Positions 8,769 through 16,255 of a DNA stretch of 33,192 nucleotides are shown in pieces (position 1 is the stretch's first letter; each line of letters begins with the position of its first letter). The stretch covers positions 1-33,192 of the forward strand of contig JAFQZQ010000008.1 of assembly GCA_017405845.1 (NCBI GenBank). The letters are read 5' to 3'. Both the position numbers and the translations under genes were made by a program. Under the pieces are notes generated by a model. That model ran no database searches, was not told the origin of the DNA, and worked only from the letters and a program-made list of their open reading frames with translations. The stretch is from Mogibacterium sp. GTDB lineage: Bacteria; Bacillota; Clostridia; Peptostreptococcales; Anaerovoracaceae.

Positions 8769-10547
8769 ATGAAGAAAAGACAAGCAGGCATACTGATTCT
8801 GGCACTTCTGATGGTGCTTTCAATGGCGGTGAGCGCGTTTGCGGTATCCGGAACAGCCGACAGCGACAGCACGGACTACAACAGCAACAGAACAGGCAAC
8901 AGCACAGCCGTCAGGCAGACGAACTCGTCCAATAAGGGCACTATCAGGCTCGGAAAGATACTGACGGTGAATCAGCAGGGAAAGTTTCCTAACATAGAAG
9001 ATTTCGTATATAAGATCACCCCGGTGGCTGCATGGGACAATGCGAATCAAAGCACTTCAAAGAGCGGAGCACAAATCTCAAGGGAGGATCTCCCGATGCC
9101 TGAAGCATCCGCAGTGAGCCACCATAATATAAACAATATCGGTCCTGACCGCGCAGAGTCCGCGCCTTGGTCAACGCTGGTTGCCATAGGCAATTTCAAA
9201 AATGCGACAGAAGATAATACGTCCGGCATTTATGGCGATAAAGACCATGAGTATGTGAATTCAGACGATGCGAGCAATCTTGATCTGGTCTCGGATGGCA
9301 TGAGAAGAACAAGAGTGACCGATGTATCGTTTACCTTTAATAAGGCAGGCTATTACATGTATAAGGTTGAAGAGGTCGGTTCGAGCCCGAACGGGAGCAT
9401 CAGAGACCTGAGCGCGCTGAAAAAGGATGTTGCGGGCGTCGACTACGACGATAACACGTACTATGTTGTGTTTTACGTGTGCAATAAGGAGGATGACGGT
9501 AACACGATTGATGGTGTTTATGTTCACACAATAACCTCATGGACAAACGGTGACGGGACTGATTTCATGCCGGATAACAGCATGAGAACATCAGATGATC
9601 TTGCAGATGCAAAGAACTGGCTGCACGATCTTATGGAAAGCCAGGATGTTGACAGCAATTACAATACCGATAACGGGGACGGCGGTCACGATGCAGCTCT
9701 TAATACCGGAAGAGTAGATAACATCAGCAGCAGCGGACCTTCATCAGTAACGCACGACAATCTGGGAAAGGTAGGCATTTCGACCCCTGAGAATCCTAAC
9801 TACCTTGAAGCCTACAGAATGTGGAACGGACAGATCACACATGATGTTGTGCTGAGGAAAAATGTTACAGGAAACCTCGGAGACCTCACTAAGGAATTCG
9901 TATTTGAGGTGACGCTGACAGGTCTCGAGGCAAACCAGACATACACGACGAATGAGCCTGCCGTATCGACAGAAGACCGCACTTCAGCAGGAGTAAAGAT
10001 GTACGAAATGACTCCTGCGGCATGCCTTGCTGCAGATGGCAAGAGCTTTACCACTGACAGTACAGGGTCTGTATCATTTAAGGTCAAGCTCAGGGATGAT
10101 GACATACTTGTACTAAACGCGCTGCCTAGATCAGCTTCATATAAGGTGAAGGAGCAGGCGTCAGACCATGTTGCGCAATATAACATAATATCCTCCAATT
10201 TGGGAGGCGGCAATGATGACACGCCGTCCATGAGAAAAGTAAGTTTGAGAGAAATGCCGGTATTCACTGAGACAGGGCACACGCCCGGCGGCACAGATGC
10301 CGCTCATCTCGGAAAAGCAAATACTGATGCGAATAAGGAGCTTTCGACGGAGACTGAGTTTGTCGACAGATATGACGACACAGTTACCATCATTTATCAA
10401 AACAACAGGGATCTTGCCACCCTCACCGGTATAGCAGGCCTTGACTACATGGTATATGCAGCGGCACTCGCGATGCTTTCCGCAGCTGTTTTCATCATTG
10501 TAAGAAGACGCAGGGAGTACGCTGAAGAGGACAGGCTTTCGGAATAG
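8769..10547 (+). CDS. Probable major pilin subunit, isopeptide-domain type
   Basis: A 592-residue pilin with signal peptide (1-25, ending AFA) and a GGAGGAG site four bases upstream of the start. An N-terminal FctA/Spy0128-like domain begins around residue 57 (IRLGKILTV, with a candidate bond Lys), has YKVEEV with a candidate catalytic Glu, and ends near TSWTNGD with a candidate Asn. The second domain (about 358-548) starts VVLRKNVTGNLGDL and closely resembles the last domain of the upstream protein, pointing to duplication. It has Lys, Glu (YKVKEQ) and Asn (IYQNNRD) at the expected places. The sorting region is NNRDLATLTG (545-554), a helix and an RRRRE tail. Its length, repeat-free stalk domains and position next to the sortase and SipA-like genes make it the likely shaft subunit; this is inference. 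Confidence 0.85.
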   Translation: MKKRQAGILILALLMVLSMAVSAFAVSGTADSDSTDYNSNRTGNSTAVRQTNSSNKGTIRLGKILTVNQQGKFPNIEDFVYKITPVAAWDNANQSTSKSGAQISREDLPMPEASAVSHHNINNIGPDRAESAPWSTLVAIGNFKNATEDNTSGIYGDKDHEYVNSDDASNLDLVSDGMRRTRVTDVSFTFNKAGYYMYKVEEVGSSPNGSIRDLSALKKDVAGVDYDDNTYYVVFYVCNKEDDGNTIDGVYVHTITSWTNGDGTDFMPDNSMRTSDDLADAKNWLHDLMESQDVDSNYNTDNGDGGHDAALNTGRVDNISSSGPSSVTHDNLGKVGISTPENPNYLEAYRMWNGQITHDVVLRKNVTGNLGDLTKEFVFEVTLTGLEANQTYTTNEPAVSTEDRTSAGVKMYEMTPAACLAADGKSFTTDSTGSVSFKVKLRDDDILVLNALPRSASYKVKEQASDHVAQYNIISSNLGGGNDDTPSMRKVSLREMPVFTETGHTPGGTDAAHLGKANTDANKELSTETEFVDRYDDTVTIIYQNNRDLATLTGIAGLDYMVYAAALAMLSAAVFIIVRRRREYAEEDRLSE

Positions 10548-10551
10548 CAGA

Positions 10552-11271
10552 ATGAGCGAAAAGGAAGTGCTTTACAGCAGGCTTGGCATTCAGTTCCGCA
10601 GGTGGAGAAAGATTAATGTCTGGATCGACAGGGTCCTTCTGTCGATCCTGCTTTTCCTGATAGTCTTCGTTGGATCAGGACTCATTGACGGATTTCTTTT
10701 TCTGGAGGAAGGCATTGGGGGCATAAGGTATCACAGTTTCGACCAATTACTTGAGATAAATCCGGATACGGTTGCGTGGCTGACAATGGATGGCACTCAT
10801 ATAGATCATCCGGTGGTCCGCAGCGCTGACAACTTCGACTATCTCGACAAGAGCTTCGACGGAAAGTACTATGCGGGCGGCACACTGTTCATGGACAAGG
10901 ATAATACAGGTTTTGAGGATGTTTACTGCATCATACACGGACATCACATGGCTGCAGGTGCCATGTTCGGCGATCTTAGCAAGTATCTTGACCCGGGTTT
11001 CTTTGAGAAGAATCAGGCTGGCACATTGCTTACACCGCAATATGATTACGATATAAAGGTATTTGCTTCAGGCATATTTAACGCCTATGACAACAGGATA
11101 TACCGGGCAGGAGAAGCAGCAGCGACAGATTATGTGAAAGAAAATTCGGTAAATCTGAGAAGCACTGAAACGCCGGCACATGTACTGGCCCTGTCCACCT
11201 GTCTTGATGACATGACAGACAACAGGGTGGTGGTATTCTGCGAACTGGTCAACAGGAGGGCACATAGGTAA
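10552..11271 (+). CDS. Class B sortase, pilus polymerase
   Basis: A 239-residue membrane cysteine transpeptidase with an N-terminal anchor helix (about 27-50). The catalytic triad is visible: His131 in GHHM, Cys217 in LSTC, Arg225 in DNRVVV. The N-terminal helix region and the WLTMDGTHIDHPV segment are typical of the SrtB class. Class B enzymes polymerise pilins in streptococcal FCT-3 type loci, where they act together with a SipA-like protein; the same pair is present here. It is the only sortase in the window, so anchoring of the finished pilus to the wall may depend on another sortase elsewhere. The gene starts four bases after the pilin stop and has a weak ribosome site, so translational coupling is likely. 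Confidence 0.92.
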   Translation: MSEKEVLYSRLGIQFRRWRKINVWIDRVLLSILLFLIVFVGSGLIDGFLFLEEGIGGIRYHSFDQLLEINPDTVAWLTMDGTHIDHPVVRSADNFDYLDKSFDGKYYAGGTLFMDKDNTGFEDVYCIIHGHHMAAGAMFGDLSKYLDPGFFEKNQAGTLLTPQYDYDIKVFASGIFNAYDNRIYRAGEAAATDYVKENSVNLRSTETPAHVLALSTCLDDMTDNRVVVFCELVNRRAHR

Positions 11272-11275
11272 CGGC

Positions 11276-11809
11276 ATGGATAAGCTTGATTCGGACATAA
11301 AGAGAAAAAGGAGACTGATCAGACAGCTCAGACTTGACGCAATAATAAAAGTTGCCGGCTTTGCGGCTGTACTCTTCATCACATTCAGCTTTGTTTTTGG
11401 CATATGCCTTGCTCCGACAAACGATATGTTTCCCGCCGTGCATCAGGGCGACCTTATAATCTATTACCGCCCCGGCCGCATCATCAATACAGATGTCGTC
11501 ATATATGAGATGCCCGGAGGCAGCTTGCAGATTGGACGGGTCGAAGGTACTCAGGGAGAAACTGTAGGCAAAACGGAGGGAGGACTCCTCACAATTAATA
11601 ACAATATACAGCCTGTGCAGAAGAGGAGCGGCCTTTACGACGAGACGTATGCGGGAGAAAAAAATATAAGCGGTGAGATCAAAGACGATGAATACCTTAT
11701 ACTCGGCGACAAGCGTGAAACGGCAACTGACTCGAGAGAGTTCGGCCTTATCAAACGTAAGGCAATAAAAGGCAAAGCATTCACAATAGTAAGGAGAAGA
11801 CCTTTATGA
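11276..11809 (+). CDS. sipA: SipA-like pilus assembly protein, catalytically dead signal peptidase I homologue
   Basis: A 177-residue protein with an N-terminal membrane helix (about 26-44) and the fold motifs of type I signal peptidase, including the GDKRETATDSREFG box. The two catalytic residues are missing: the nucleophile Ser position holds Asp50 (NDMFP instead of SMxP), and the general-base Lys position holds Gly87 (IGRV instead of IKRV). The same kind of replacement is known in Streptococcus pyogenes SipA, which is required for pilus polymerisation by a class B sortase. The gene sits next to a class B sortase, so a chaperone role is the best call. AGGAGG is rather far upstream (11254-11259), and the end overlaps the next gene as ATGA. 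Confidence 0.88.
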   Translation: MDKLDSDIKRKRRLIRQLRLDAIIKVAGFAAVLFITFSFVFGICLAPTNDMFPAVHQGDLIIYYRPGRIINTDVVIYEMPGGSLQIGRVEGTQGETVGKTEGGLLTINNNIQPVQKRSGLYDETYAGEKNISGEIKDDEYLILGDKRETATDSREFGLIKRKAIKGKAFTIVRRRPL

Positions 11810-12411
11810 AGGATCAGATTATTAGAATAACGGCGGTCACGGCGGTGCTCATGGCAGTGCTGATACTTTTCACATCGCTTGCAGCTTCCCATGCATTTGC
11901 AGGCTCAAACATACCTGTGACAATAGATATTCCTGTCACATACATAGTAGAGGGCAATGCGAAAATGGCGGGTGGCGATACTGTCACCCTCACGGCAGAT
12001 GATCCGTCGTCACCGATGCCGGGCGGAACAGAGGCAGGGAAAAAGACGATAACAATGAAGAACGAGGGCACATACAGTTTCGGAGACATCTATTATGAGG
12101 GACCGGGTGTGCATTGGTACACGATCACCCGTAAGGTGACCGCTAAAAAAGGCGTCACAAAAGACGATTCAACGTTTAAAGCTAAGGTGATCGCCCTGAA
12201 CGATGGCCACGGATATGTGCTTGTCTTCAAGGAAGGAAGCGATGAGAAGAGCGAACTAGTATATGTCGACAAAGTTGCGCCGGCTACAGGTGATACTCAA
12301 AGCCTGCTGCTATACTGCGGCATAACAATTGCCGCTGCAGCATCACTGGCGGTGTATACCGCATCAAGAGCAAAAAACAGAAGGAGGGAGACAAAGAATG
12401 GTTCCAAGTAG
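11806..12411 (+). CDS. Minor or basal pilin with cell-wall sorting signal
   Basis: A 201-residue secreted protein with a signal peptide (1-32), a single beta-rich domain of the FctA/Spy0128 kind (about 35-155, VTIDIPVTYIVEG onward), and a sorting signal APATGD (158-163), hydrophobic helix and RAKNRRRE tail. APATG is closer to LPXTG than the LATLTG/LATITA motifs of the two larger pilins, so it may be the subunit finally joined to the peptidoglycan. The start ATG overlaps the sipA-like stop codon; the stop overlaps the next gene by 14 bases. In FCT-type loci a small pilin of this kind forms the pilus base. The role is inferred. Confidence 0.75.
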   Translation: MKDQIIRITAVTAVLMAVLILFTSLAASHAFAGSNIPVTIDIPVTYIVEGNAKMAGGDTVTLTADDPSSPMPGGTEAGKKTITMKNEGTYSFGDIYYEGPGVHWYTITRKVTAKKGVTKDDSTFKAKVIALNDGHGYVLVFKEGSDEKSELVYVDKVAPATGDTQSLLLYCGITIAAAASLAVYTASRAKNRRRETKNGSK

Positions 12412-13348
12412 AAAAGTAATCGCATTCATTCTGGCGGCTTTGATGATGCTTCTGCTGGCGATACCGTCCTTTGCATCAAGCAGCACTGAGGAAGCAGATC
12501 TGCAGGGCGTTGAAGCAGCCGGGCAGACAGAACAAAGCGAACAGACGGAACAGCCGGAAGAAGCACAGGAACCCGAAGGGGTGAAGGAGGAAGAACCACA
12601 AAATGAAGATGCAGTCGAACAAGTTGAGCAGACAGATAAGGCAGAGGAGCCCGGAACCGGTGAAGGCAGCAATCCTGCGAACGCCGAGACTGTCGAGGAG
12701 AAGGAACAGGCAGAGCCGGCAAAAAAGCCAGCATTAAGAGCAACCTCGGGACTCCCTGAGAATAATACAAAAGTGAGTTACACATCTGCCGGCTCACATC
12801 CGGTCAAATTCACGGTCAAGACCGGAGGCTACACTTTTAAGGGAACCTGCGCGACATTAGGAGTAGACAACGCAAAAAGCGGAAAAGCTACCGTAAAACG
12901 AATAGGCAGAAATTCCAAAATCTCAAAACTCGTATACTATTATGGATACAAAAAGGGCTGGTGGCAGGGCGCTAACTCTACAAAAAAAGCCACAACGGTA
13001 CTGGGATTCAGCGACAGCAACTGCAAAGAGAATGCAAAGCAGTGTATTGAGGCACTTATACAGAGAGACAATATGGGCTGGGACGCGTTCTGGGCGGCGA
13101 GAAAGGTAGGCGGATACAGAATGTACTCCACGGACAGCTTCATGAGAGCCATCAACAATCTTTATAAGAATACGGATGTGTCAAAGATTACTATTCCTGA
13201 TGATGTAGTATTCGAGATGTTCCATGGAGCTACCTCGTCATCAAAACTGCAGGACTTCTATGTCTGGAGATACAGGGAGATACCGACATCTCCAAACGGC
13301 TATGTAGCTGTTGAAAAGGTGTCGGGAGATGTTTCTATAACAGAATAA
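12398..13348 (+). CDS. Secreted thioester-domain-like adhesin head without anchor
   Basis: A 316-residue protein; the start at 12398 is chosen for AAGGAGGGAG and the signal peptide (1-27, ending SFA). Residues 29-115 are a low-complexity Glu/Gln/Pro spacer. Residues 120-295 resemble the thioester domain of Gram-positive adhesins: Cys151 (FKGTCATLG) is the candidate thioester Cys, and LVYYYGYKKGWW matches the YYGYGG-type signature. The partner Gln is not obvious. The protein ends with SPNGYVAVEKVSGDVSITE, which in fused homologues is the linker and first Lys-bearing strand of a following SpaA domain. There is no membrane helix and no sorting signal, so as encoded it would be released unless captured by another pilus protein. 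It overlaps the preceding gene by 14 bases, so it is part of the operon. Confidence 0.75.
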   Translation: MVPSRKVIAFILAALMMLLLAIPSFASSSTEEADLQGVEAAGQTEQSEQTEQPEEAQEPEGVKEEEPQNEDAVEQVEQTDKAEEPGTGEGSNPANAETVEEKEQAEPAKKPALRATSGLPENNTKVSYTSAGSHPVKFTVKTGGYTFKGTCATLGVDNAKSGKATVKRIGRNSKISKLVYYYGYKKGWWQGANSTKKATTVLGFSDSNCKENAKQCIEALIQRDNMGWDAFWAARKVGGYRMYSTDSFMRAINNLYKNTDVSKITIPDDVVFEMFHGATSSSKLQDFYVWRYREIPTSPNGYVAVEKVSGDVSITE

Positions 13349-13351
13349 TAT

Positions 13352-13374
13352 CTGTCAAAGAAAATGTTTGACAG
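13352..13374 (+). terminator. Hairpin at the end of the pilus operon
   Basis: A perfect 8-bp stem, CTGTCAAA (13352-13359) with TTTGACAG (13367-13374), lies three bases after the pilus operon. It has no T run, so it is a weak terminator at best. Its right arm contains the -35 box of the next operon. Confidence 0.4.
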
Positions 13375-13396
13375 GCGATAATGAACATGTTATTAT
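13368..13396 (+). promoter_or_regulatory. Promoter of the ylxM-ffh operon
   Basis: TTGACA (13368-13373) and TATTAT (13391-13396) are 17 bases apart, an 11-of-12 match to the sigma-A consensus. The leader to ylxM is about 50 bases and contains GGCAGGACCGGTC, with no further recognised structure. Confidence 0.8.
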
Positions 13397-13453
13397 ATGG
13401 CGGTGTGACCGGCAGGACCGGTCATGCCGCTAAAGTTTTTGCGGAGAAGGGCG

Positions 13454-13798
13454 ATGAAAGACGACATCGAAAGAGTAGAATACGCGAGCATGCTATACGA
13501 TTTCTATGGCAGCCTGCTCAATGAAAGCCAGAATGAAGTAATGGCTCTCTACCACGAAGATAATCTGTCTCTTTCGGAGATCGCCGAGGAGCTCGGGCAG
13601 ACGCGCCAGGCAGTCCACTACACATTGAGGAAGGCCGAGAAGGCGCTGAAGTCTTACGAGGATAAGCTGAAGCTGCTCGCTTCATACAAGGAGAGCAGGG
13701 AGCTTGCCTCGAAGGCCTATAGCATAATAGATTCTGCGGATATGGAGGAACCATACGCAGATAAGCTAAAGAAGATCATTGATAAACTAAGCGAATAG
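13454..13798 (+). CDS. ylxM: YlxM, signal-recognition-particle associated DNA-binding-like protein
   Basis: A 114-residue helix-turn-helix protein (UPF0122). The start at 13454 is preferred over the upstream ATG at 13424 because GGAGAAGG precedes it and family members begin close to the DFYGSLL motif. DFYGSLLNESQNEVMALY, LSLSEIAEELGQTRQAVHY and KAEKAL are conserved. The fold resembles sigma-factor region 4. In streptococci YlxM binds the SRP and modulates Ffh activity. It lies immediately upstream of ffh, as in most Firmicutes. Confidence 0.93.
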   Translation: MKDDIERVEYASMLYDFYGSLLNESQNEVMALYHEDNLSLSEIAEELGQTRQAVHYTLRKAEKALKSYEDKLKLLASYKESRELASKAYSIIDSADMEEPYADKLKKIIDKLSE

Positions 13799-13856
13799 GT
13801 TTAAATGACGGCTTAGCGGTTCTCAGAAAGCCGCTGCCGGGACAAGGATAAAGCGA

Positions 13857-15200
13857 ATGGCATTTGAAGGTTTATCTGAAAAACTACAAAACGCATTCAA
13901 AGACCTGAAAGGCCAGGGAGTTGTCTCCGAGAAGGACTTCAACGACGCGATGCGTGTCGTCAAGATGGCGCTTCTTGAGGCTGACGTAAACTTCAAGGTC
14001 GTAAAGGATTTTGTTGCAACAATAAAAGAGAAGGCGCTCGGAGCCGGAGTCCTGAAGAGCCTGACACCTGACCAGATGGTAATCAAGATCGTAAAGGACG
14101 AACTGGTCGATATGATGGGCGGCTCAGCCAGCAAGCTGACCTTCTCACCTAGCGGATTCACCGTGCTGATGCTGGTAGGTCTTCAGGGTACAGGTAAGAC
14201 CACTACCGCAGGAAAGCTTGCGGCATGGCTCAAGCAGACCGGCAAACATCCTATGATGGCCGCCTGCGACATATACAGACCTGCAGCTATCGATCAGCTC
14301 GAGATAGTCGGTAAGGCTGTCAACACACCGGTCTATGTCAACAGGGATTCGAACGACGCTGAGCAGATCGCTCTCGAGGCCGTCAAAGAGGCGCAGAGGC
14401 GTGGCTGCAATGTGCTCATAGTCGATACGGCCGGACGTCTTCAGATCGATGAGCAGCTCATGGACGAGCTGAAAACCCTGAAGAAGTCGCTCAGACCTCA
14501 CGAGATACTCCTCGTAGTCGACGCCCTCACAGGTCAGGACGCAGTCAACATCGCTGATGGATTCAACCAGGCTCTCGGAGTTGACGGAATCATCATGACC
14601 AAGATGGACGGTGACTCAAGAGGCGGTGCGGCACTCTCCGTAAAGGCCGTCACAGGCAAGCCGATCAAGTTCATGGGTACCGGCGAAAAGTACAACGCAC
14701 TGGAGCCTTTCTACCCTGACAGGATAGCGTCGAGAATACTCGGTATGGGCGATGTAATGTCGCTTATCGAGCAGGCTGAGAACGCTTTCGATGAGGAAGA
14801 GTCGCGCAAGCTTGAGGAAAAGATCCGCCGCAACAAGTTCGATCTTGAGGACTTCCTCGGTCAGATGAGACAGATCAACAAGCTTGGTGGTCTTTCGAAA
14901 CTGATCGACATGATTCCGGGCATCTCTGCAGCGCAGAAGAAGGACATCGACCTTGAACAGAGCAGGGCAGAGCTCAAAAAGTGGGAGGCCATAATCCTCT
15001 CGATGACACCTTTCGAAAGAGCGAAACCTAACGTGCTCAACGCATCGCGCAGAAAACGTATCGCAGCAGGATCGGGCCACACCGTGCAGGACGTAAATCA
15101 GCTCATCAAAAAGTACGAAGAAATGAAGAAGCTGACTAAGGTCATAGCAAATCCGGATTCGAAAAAGGCGCGCAGTATGATGCGCAACCTCGGATTTTAA
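13857..15200 (+). CDS. ffh: Signal recognition particle protein Ffh (SRP54)
   Basis: A 447-residue GTPase of normal length that delivers nascent membrane proteins to FtsY and SecYEG together with the 4.5S/scRNA. The N domain (about 1-90) is followed by the G domain with G1 GLQGTGKTT, G3 DTAGRLQ, G4 TKMD and the DGDSRGG segment. The methionine-rich M domain begins around residue 300 (QMRQINKLGG, MIPGIS) and ends RSMMRNLGF. The ribosome site is weak (ACAAGGA). It is preceded by ylxM and followed 43 bases later by rpsP, the classical order. Confidence 0.97.
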   Translation: MAFEGLSEKLQNAFKDLKGQGVVSEKDFNDAMRVVKMALLEADVNFKVVKDFVATIKEKALGAGVLKSLTPDQMVIKIVKDELVDMMGGSASKLTFSPSGFTVLMLVGLQGTGKTTTAGKLAAWLKQTGKHPMMAACDIYRPAAIDQLEIVGKAVNTPVYVNRDSNDAEQIALEAVKEAQRRGCNVLIVDTAGRLQIDEQLMDELKTLKKSLRPHEILLVVDALTGQDAVNIADGFNQALGVDGIIMTKMDGDSRGGAALSVKAVTGKPIKFMGTGEKYNALEPFYPDRIASRILGMGDVMSLIEQAENAFDEEESRKLEEKIRRNKFDLEDFLGQMRQINKLGGLSKLIDMIPGISAAQKKDIDLEQSRAELKKWEAIILSMTPFERAKPNVLNASRRKRIAAGSGHTVQDVNQLIKKYEEMKKLTKVIANPDSKKARSMMRNLGF

Positions 15201-15243
15201 ATAAATAGATACCAATTAATAATTAATAAATGGAGGAATAAAA

Positions 15244-15486
15244 ATGGTAAAGATCAGACTTAAGAGAATGGGAGCTCACAAGAAGCCTTTCTACAGAGTA
15301 GTTGTTGCTGACTCGAGAACACCGAGAAACGGAAAGTTCATCGAAGAGATCGGAACTTATGATCCACTGAAGAACCCAAGTGAAATCATCATCGACAACG
15401 AAGCAGCTAAGAGATGGCTCGCTAACGGAGCTCAGCCTACAGATACAGTTAGAGCACTTCTCAAGAAGTCCGGCGCTATCGAATAA
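15244..15486 (+). CDS. rpsP: 30S ribosomal protein S16
   Basis: An 80-residue protein with the full S16 signature [20 protein letters not shown], followed by [20 protein letters not shown]. It has a strong GGAGG site seven bases before ATG. S16 binds 16S rRNA during assembly of the 30S body. The gene lies between ffh and khpA as is usual in Firmicutes. Confidence 0.98.
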   Translation: MVKIRLKRMGAHKKPFYRVVVADSRTPRNGKFIEEIGTYDPLKNPSEIIIDNEAAKRWLANGAQPTDTVRALLKKSGAIE

Positions 15487-15497
15487 GGAGGCGCGGC

Positions 15498-15734
15498 ATG
15501 GGAAGTCTGGTAGAAGTAATCGCGAAAGCGCTGGTCACTAAGCCGGACGAGGTCCTTGTCACCGAAGAGACTGACGGAAGAGACATAATTGTCAAGCTCA
15601 AGGTAGCTGATGAAGATATCGGCAAGATTATCGGAAAGTCGGGAAGGATAGCCAAGGCGATCAGGACCGTAGTAAAGGCTGCGGCCATCAAGCAGAATCT
15701 TAGAGTGTCGGTAGAAATAGTTGAAGAAGACTAA
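15498..15734 (+). CDS. khpA: RNA-binding KH-domain protein KhpA
   Basis: A 78-residue single KH domain protein (old name YlqC) with the GxxG loop in IGKIIGKSGRIAKAIRT. KhpA forms a complex with KhpB (Jag) that binds many RNAs and affects cell division and elongation in streptococci. It has a good AAGGAGG site and overlaps the next gene, rimM, by 14 bases. Confidence 0.95.
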   Translation: MGSLVEVIAKALVTKPDEVLVTEETDGRDIIVKLKVADEDIGKIIGKSGRIAKAIRTVVKAAAIKQNLRVSVEIVEED

Positions 15735-16254
15735 TAAAACGAACGAGACGGTCTTAATAGGCAAAGTCGGAAGCCCTGTGGGGATCAAAGGCGAAGTCAG
15801 GATCACACTCTATGCGCAGGATTCGACAAATCTGAAGGAGGGCAAAGTCCTCCTTCTTGAGCGTGCAGGAAAAACAATGAGCGCTGCGATAGAACGCCTC
15901 AGATTCCAGAAGGACAGACCCGTTGTAAAGCTCGAGGGCGTTGACGACCGCAACGCTGCTGAAGAAATCAGAGGCATGGAGGTCAGCATTTACGCATCTG
16001 ACCTCGAGGAGCTGCCTGAGGGCGAGCACTACGTGCGCGATCTCATAGGATGCAGAGTAGTGGATGTTGCGGATAACAACAGAGAAGTCGGTGTGCTCAA
16101 AGATGTGATTCAGAACACTGCACAGAGCATACTTGAAGTCGAGACAGCTGAGGGAAAGAGCGTTCTTATCCCTGCAGTGGATGCATTCCTCAGGGATATC
16201 GATGAAGAGGCGGGCGTTATCGAAGTCGAACTCATCCCGGGGTTCCTGGACTGA
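15721..16254 (+). CDS. rimM: Ribosome maturation factor RimM
   Basis: A 177-residue protein with the N-terminal beta-barrel (VLIGKVGSPVGIKGEVRI) and the C-terminal PRC domain (YVRDLIGCRVVDV to IPAVDAFLRDID, ending ELIPGFLD). It helps 30S assembly by binding S19. The start is a TTG inside khpA with no clear ribosome site; the frame has no ATG before the conserved region, so translation is probably coupled to khpA termination. Confidence 0.93.
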   Translation: MKKTNKTNETVLIGKVGSPVGIKGEVRITLYAQDSTNLKEGKVLLLERAGKTMSAAIERLRFQKDRPVVKLEGVDDRNAAEEIRGMEVSIYASDLEELPEGEHYVRDLIGCRVVDVADNNREVGVLKDVIQNTAQSILEVETAEGKSVLIPAVDAFLRDIDEEAGVIEVELIPGFLD

Positions 16255-16255
16255 T

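Noticed and set aside
12329..12397. Upstream start for the thioester-like protein
   Set aside because: It would add 23 basic residues before a normal signal peptide and lies within the minor pilin gene; AAGGAGGGAG supports 12398.
16133..16255. Upstream start for trmD inside rimM
   Set aside because: TrmD proteins begin at MKINILTIFPDMF, encoded from 16256 directly after the rimM stop.
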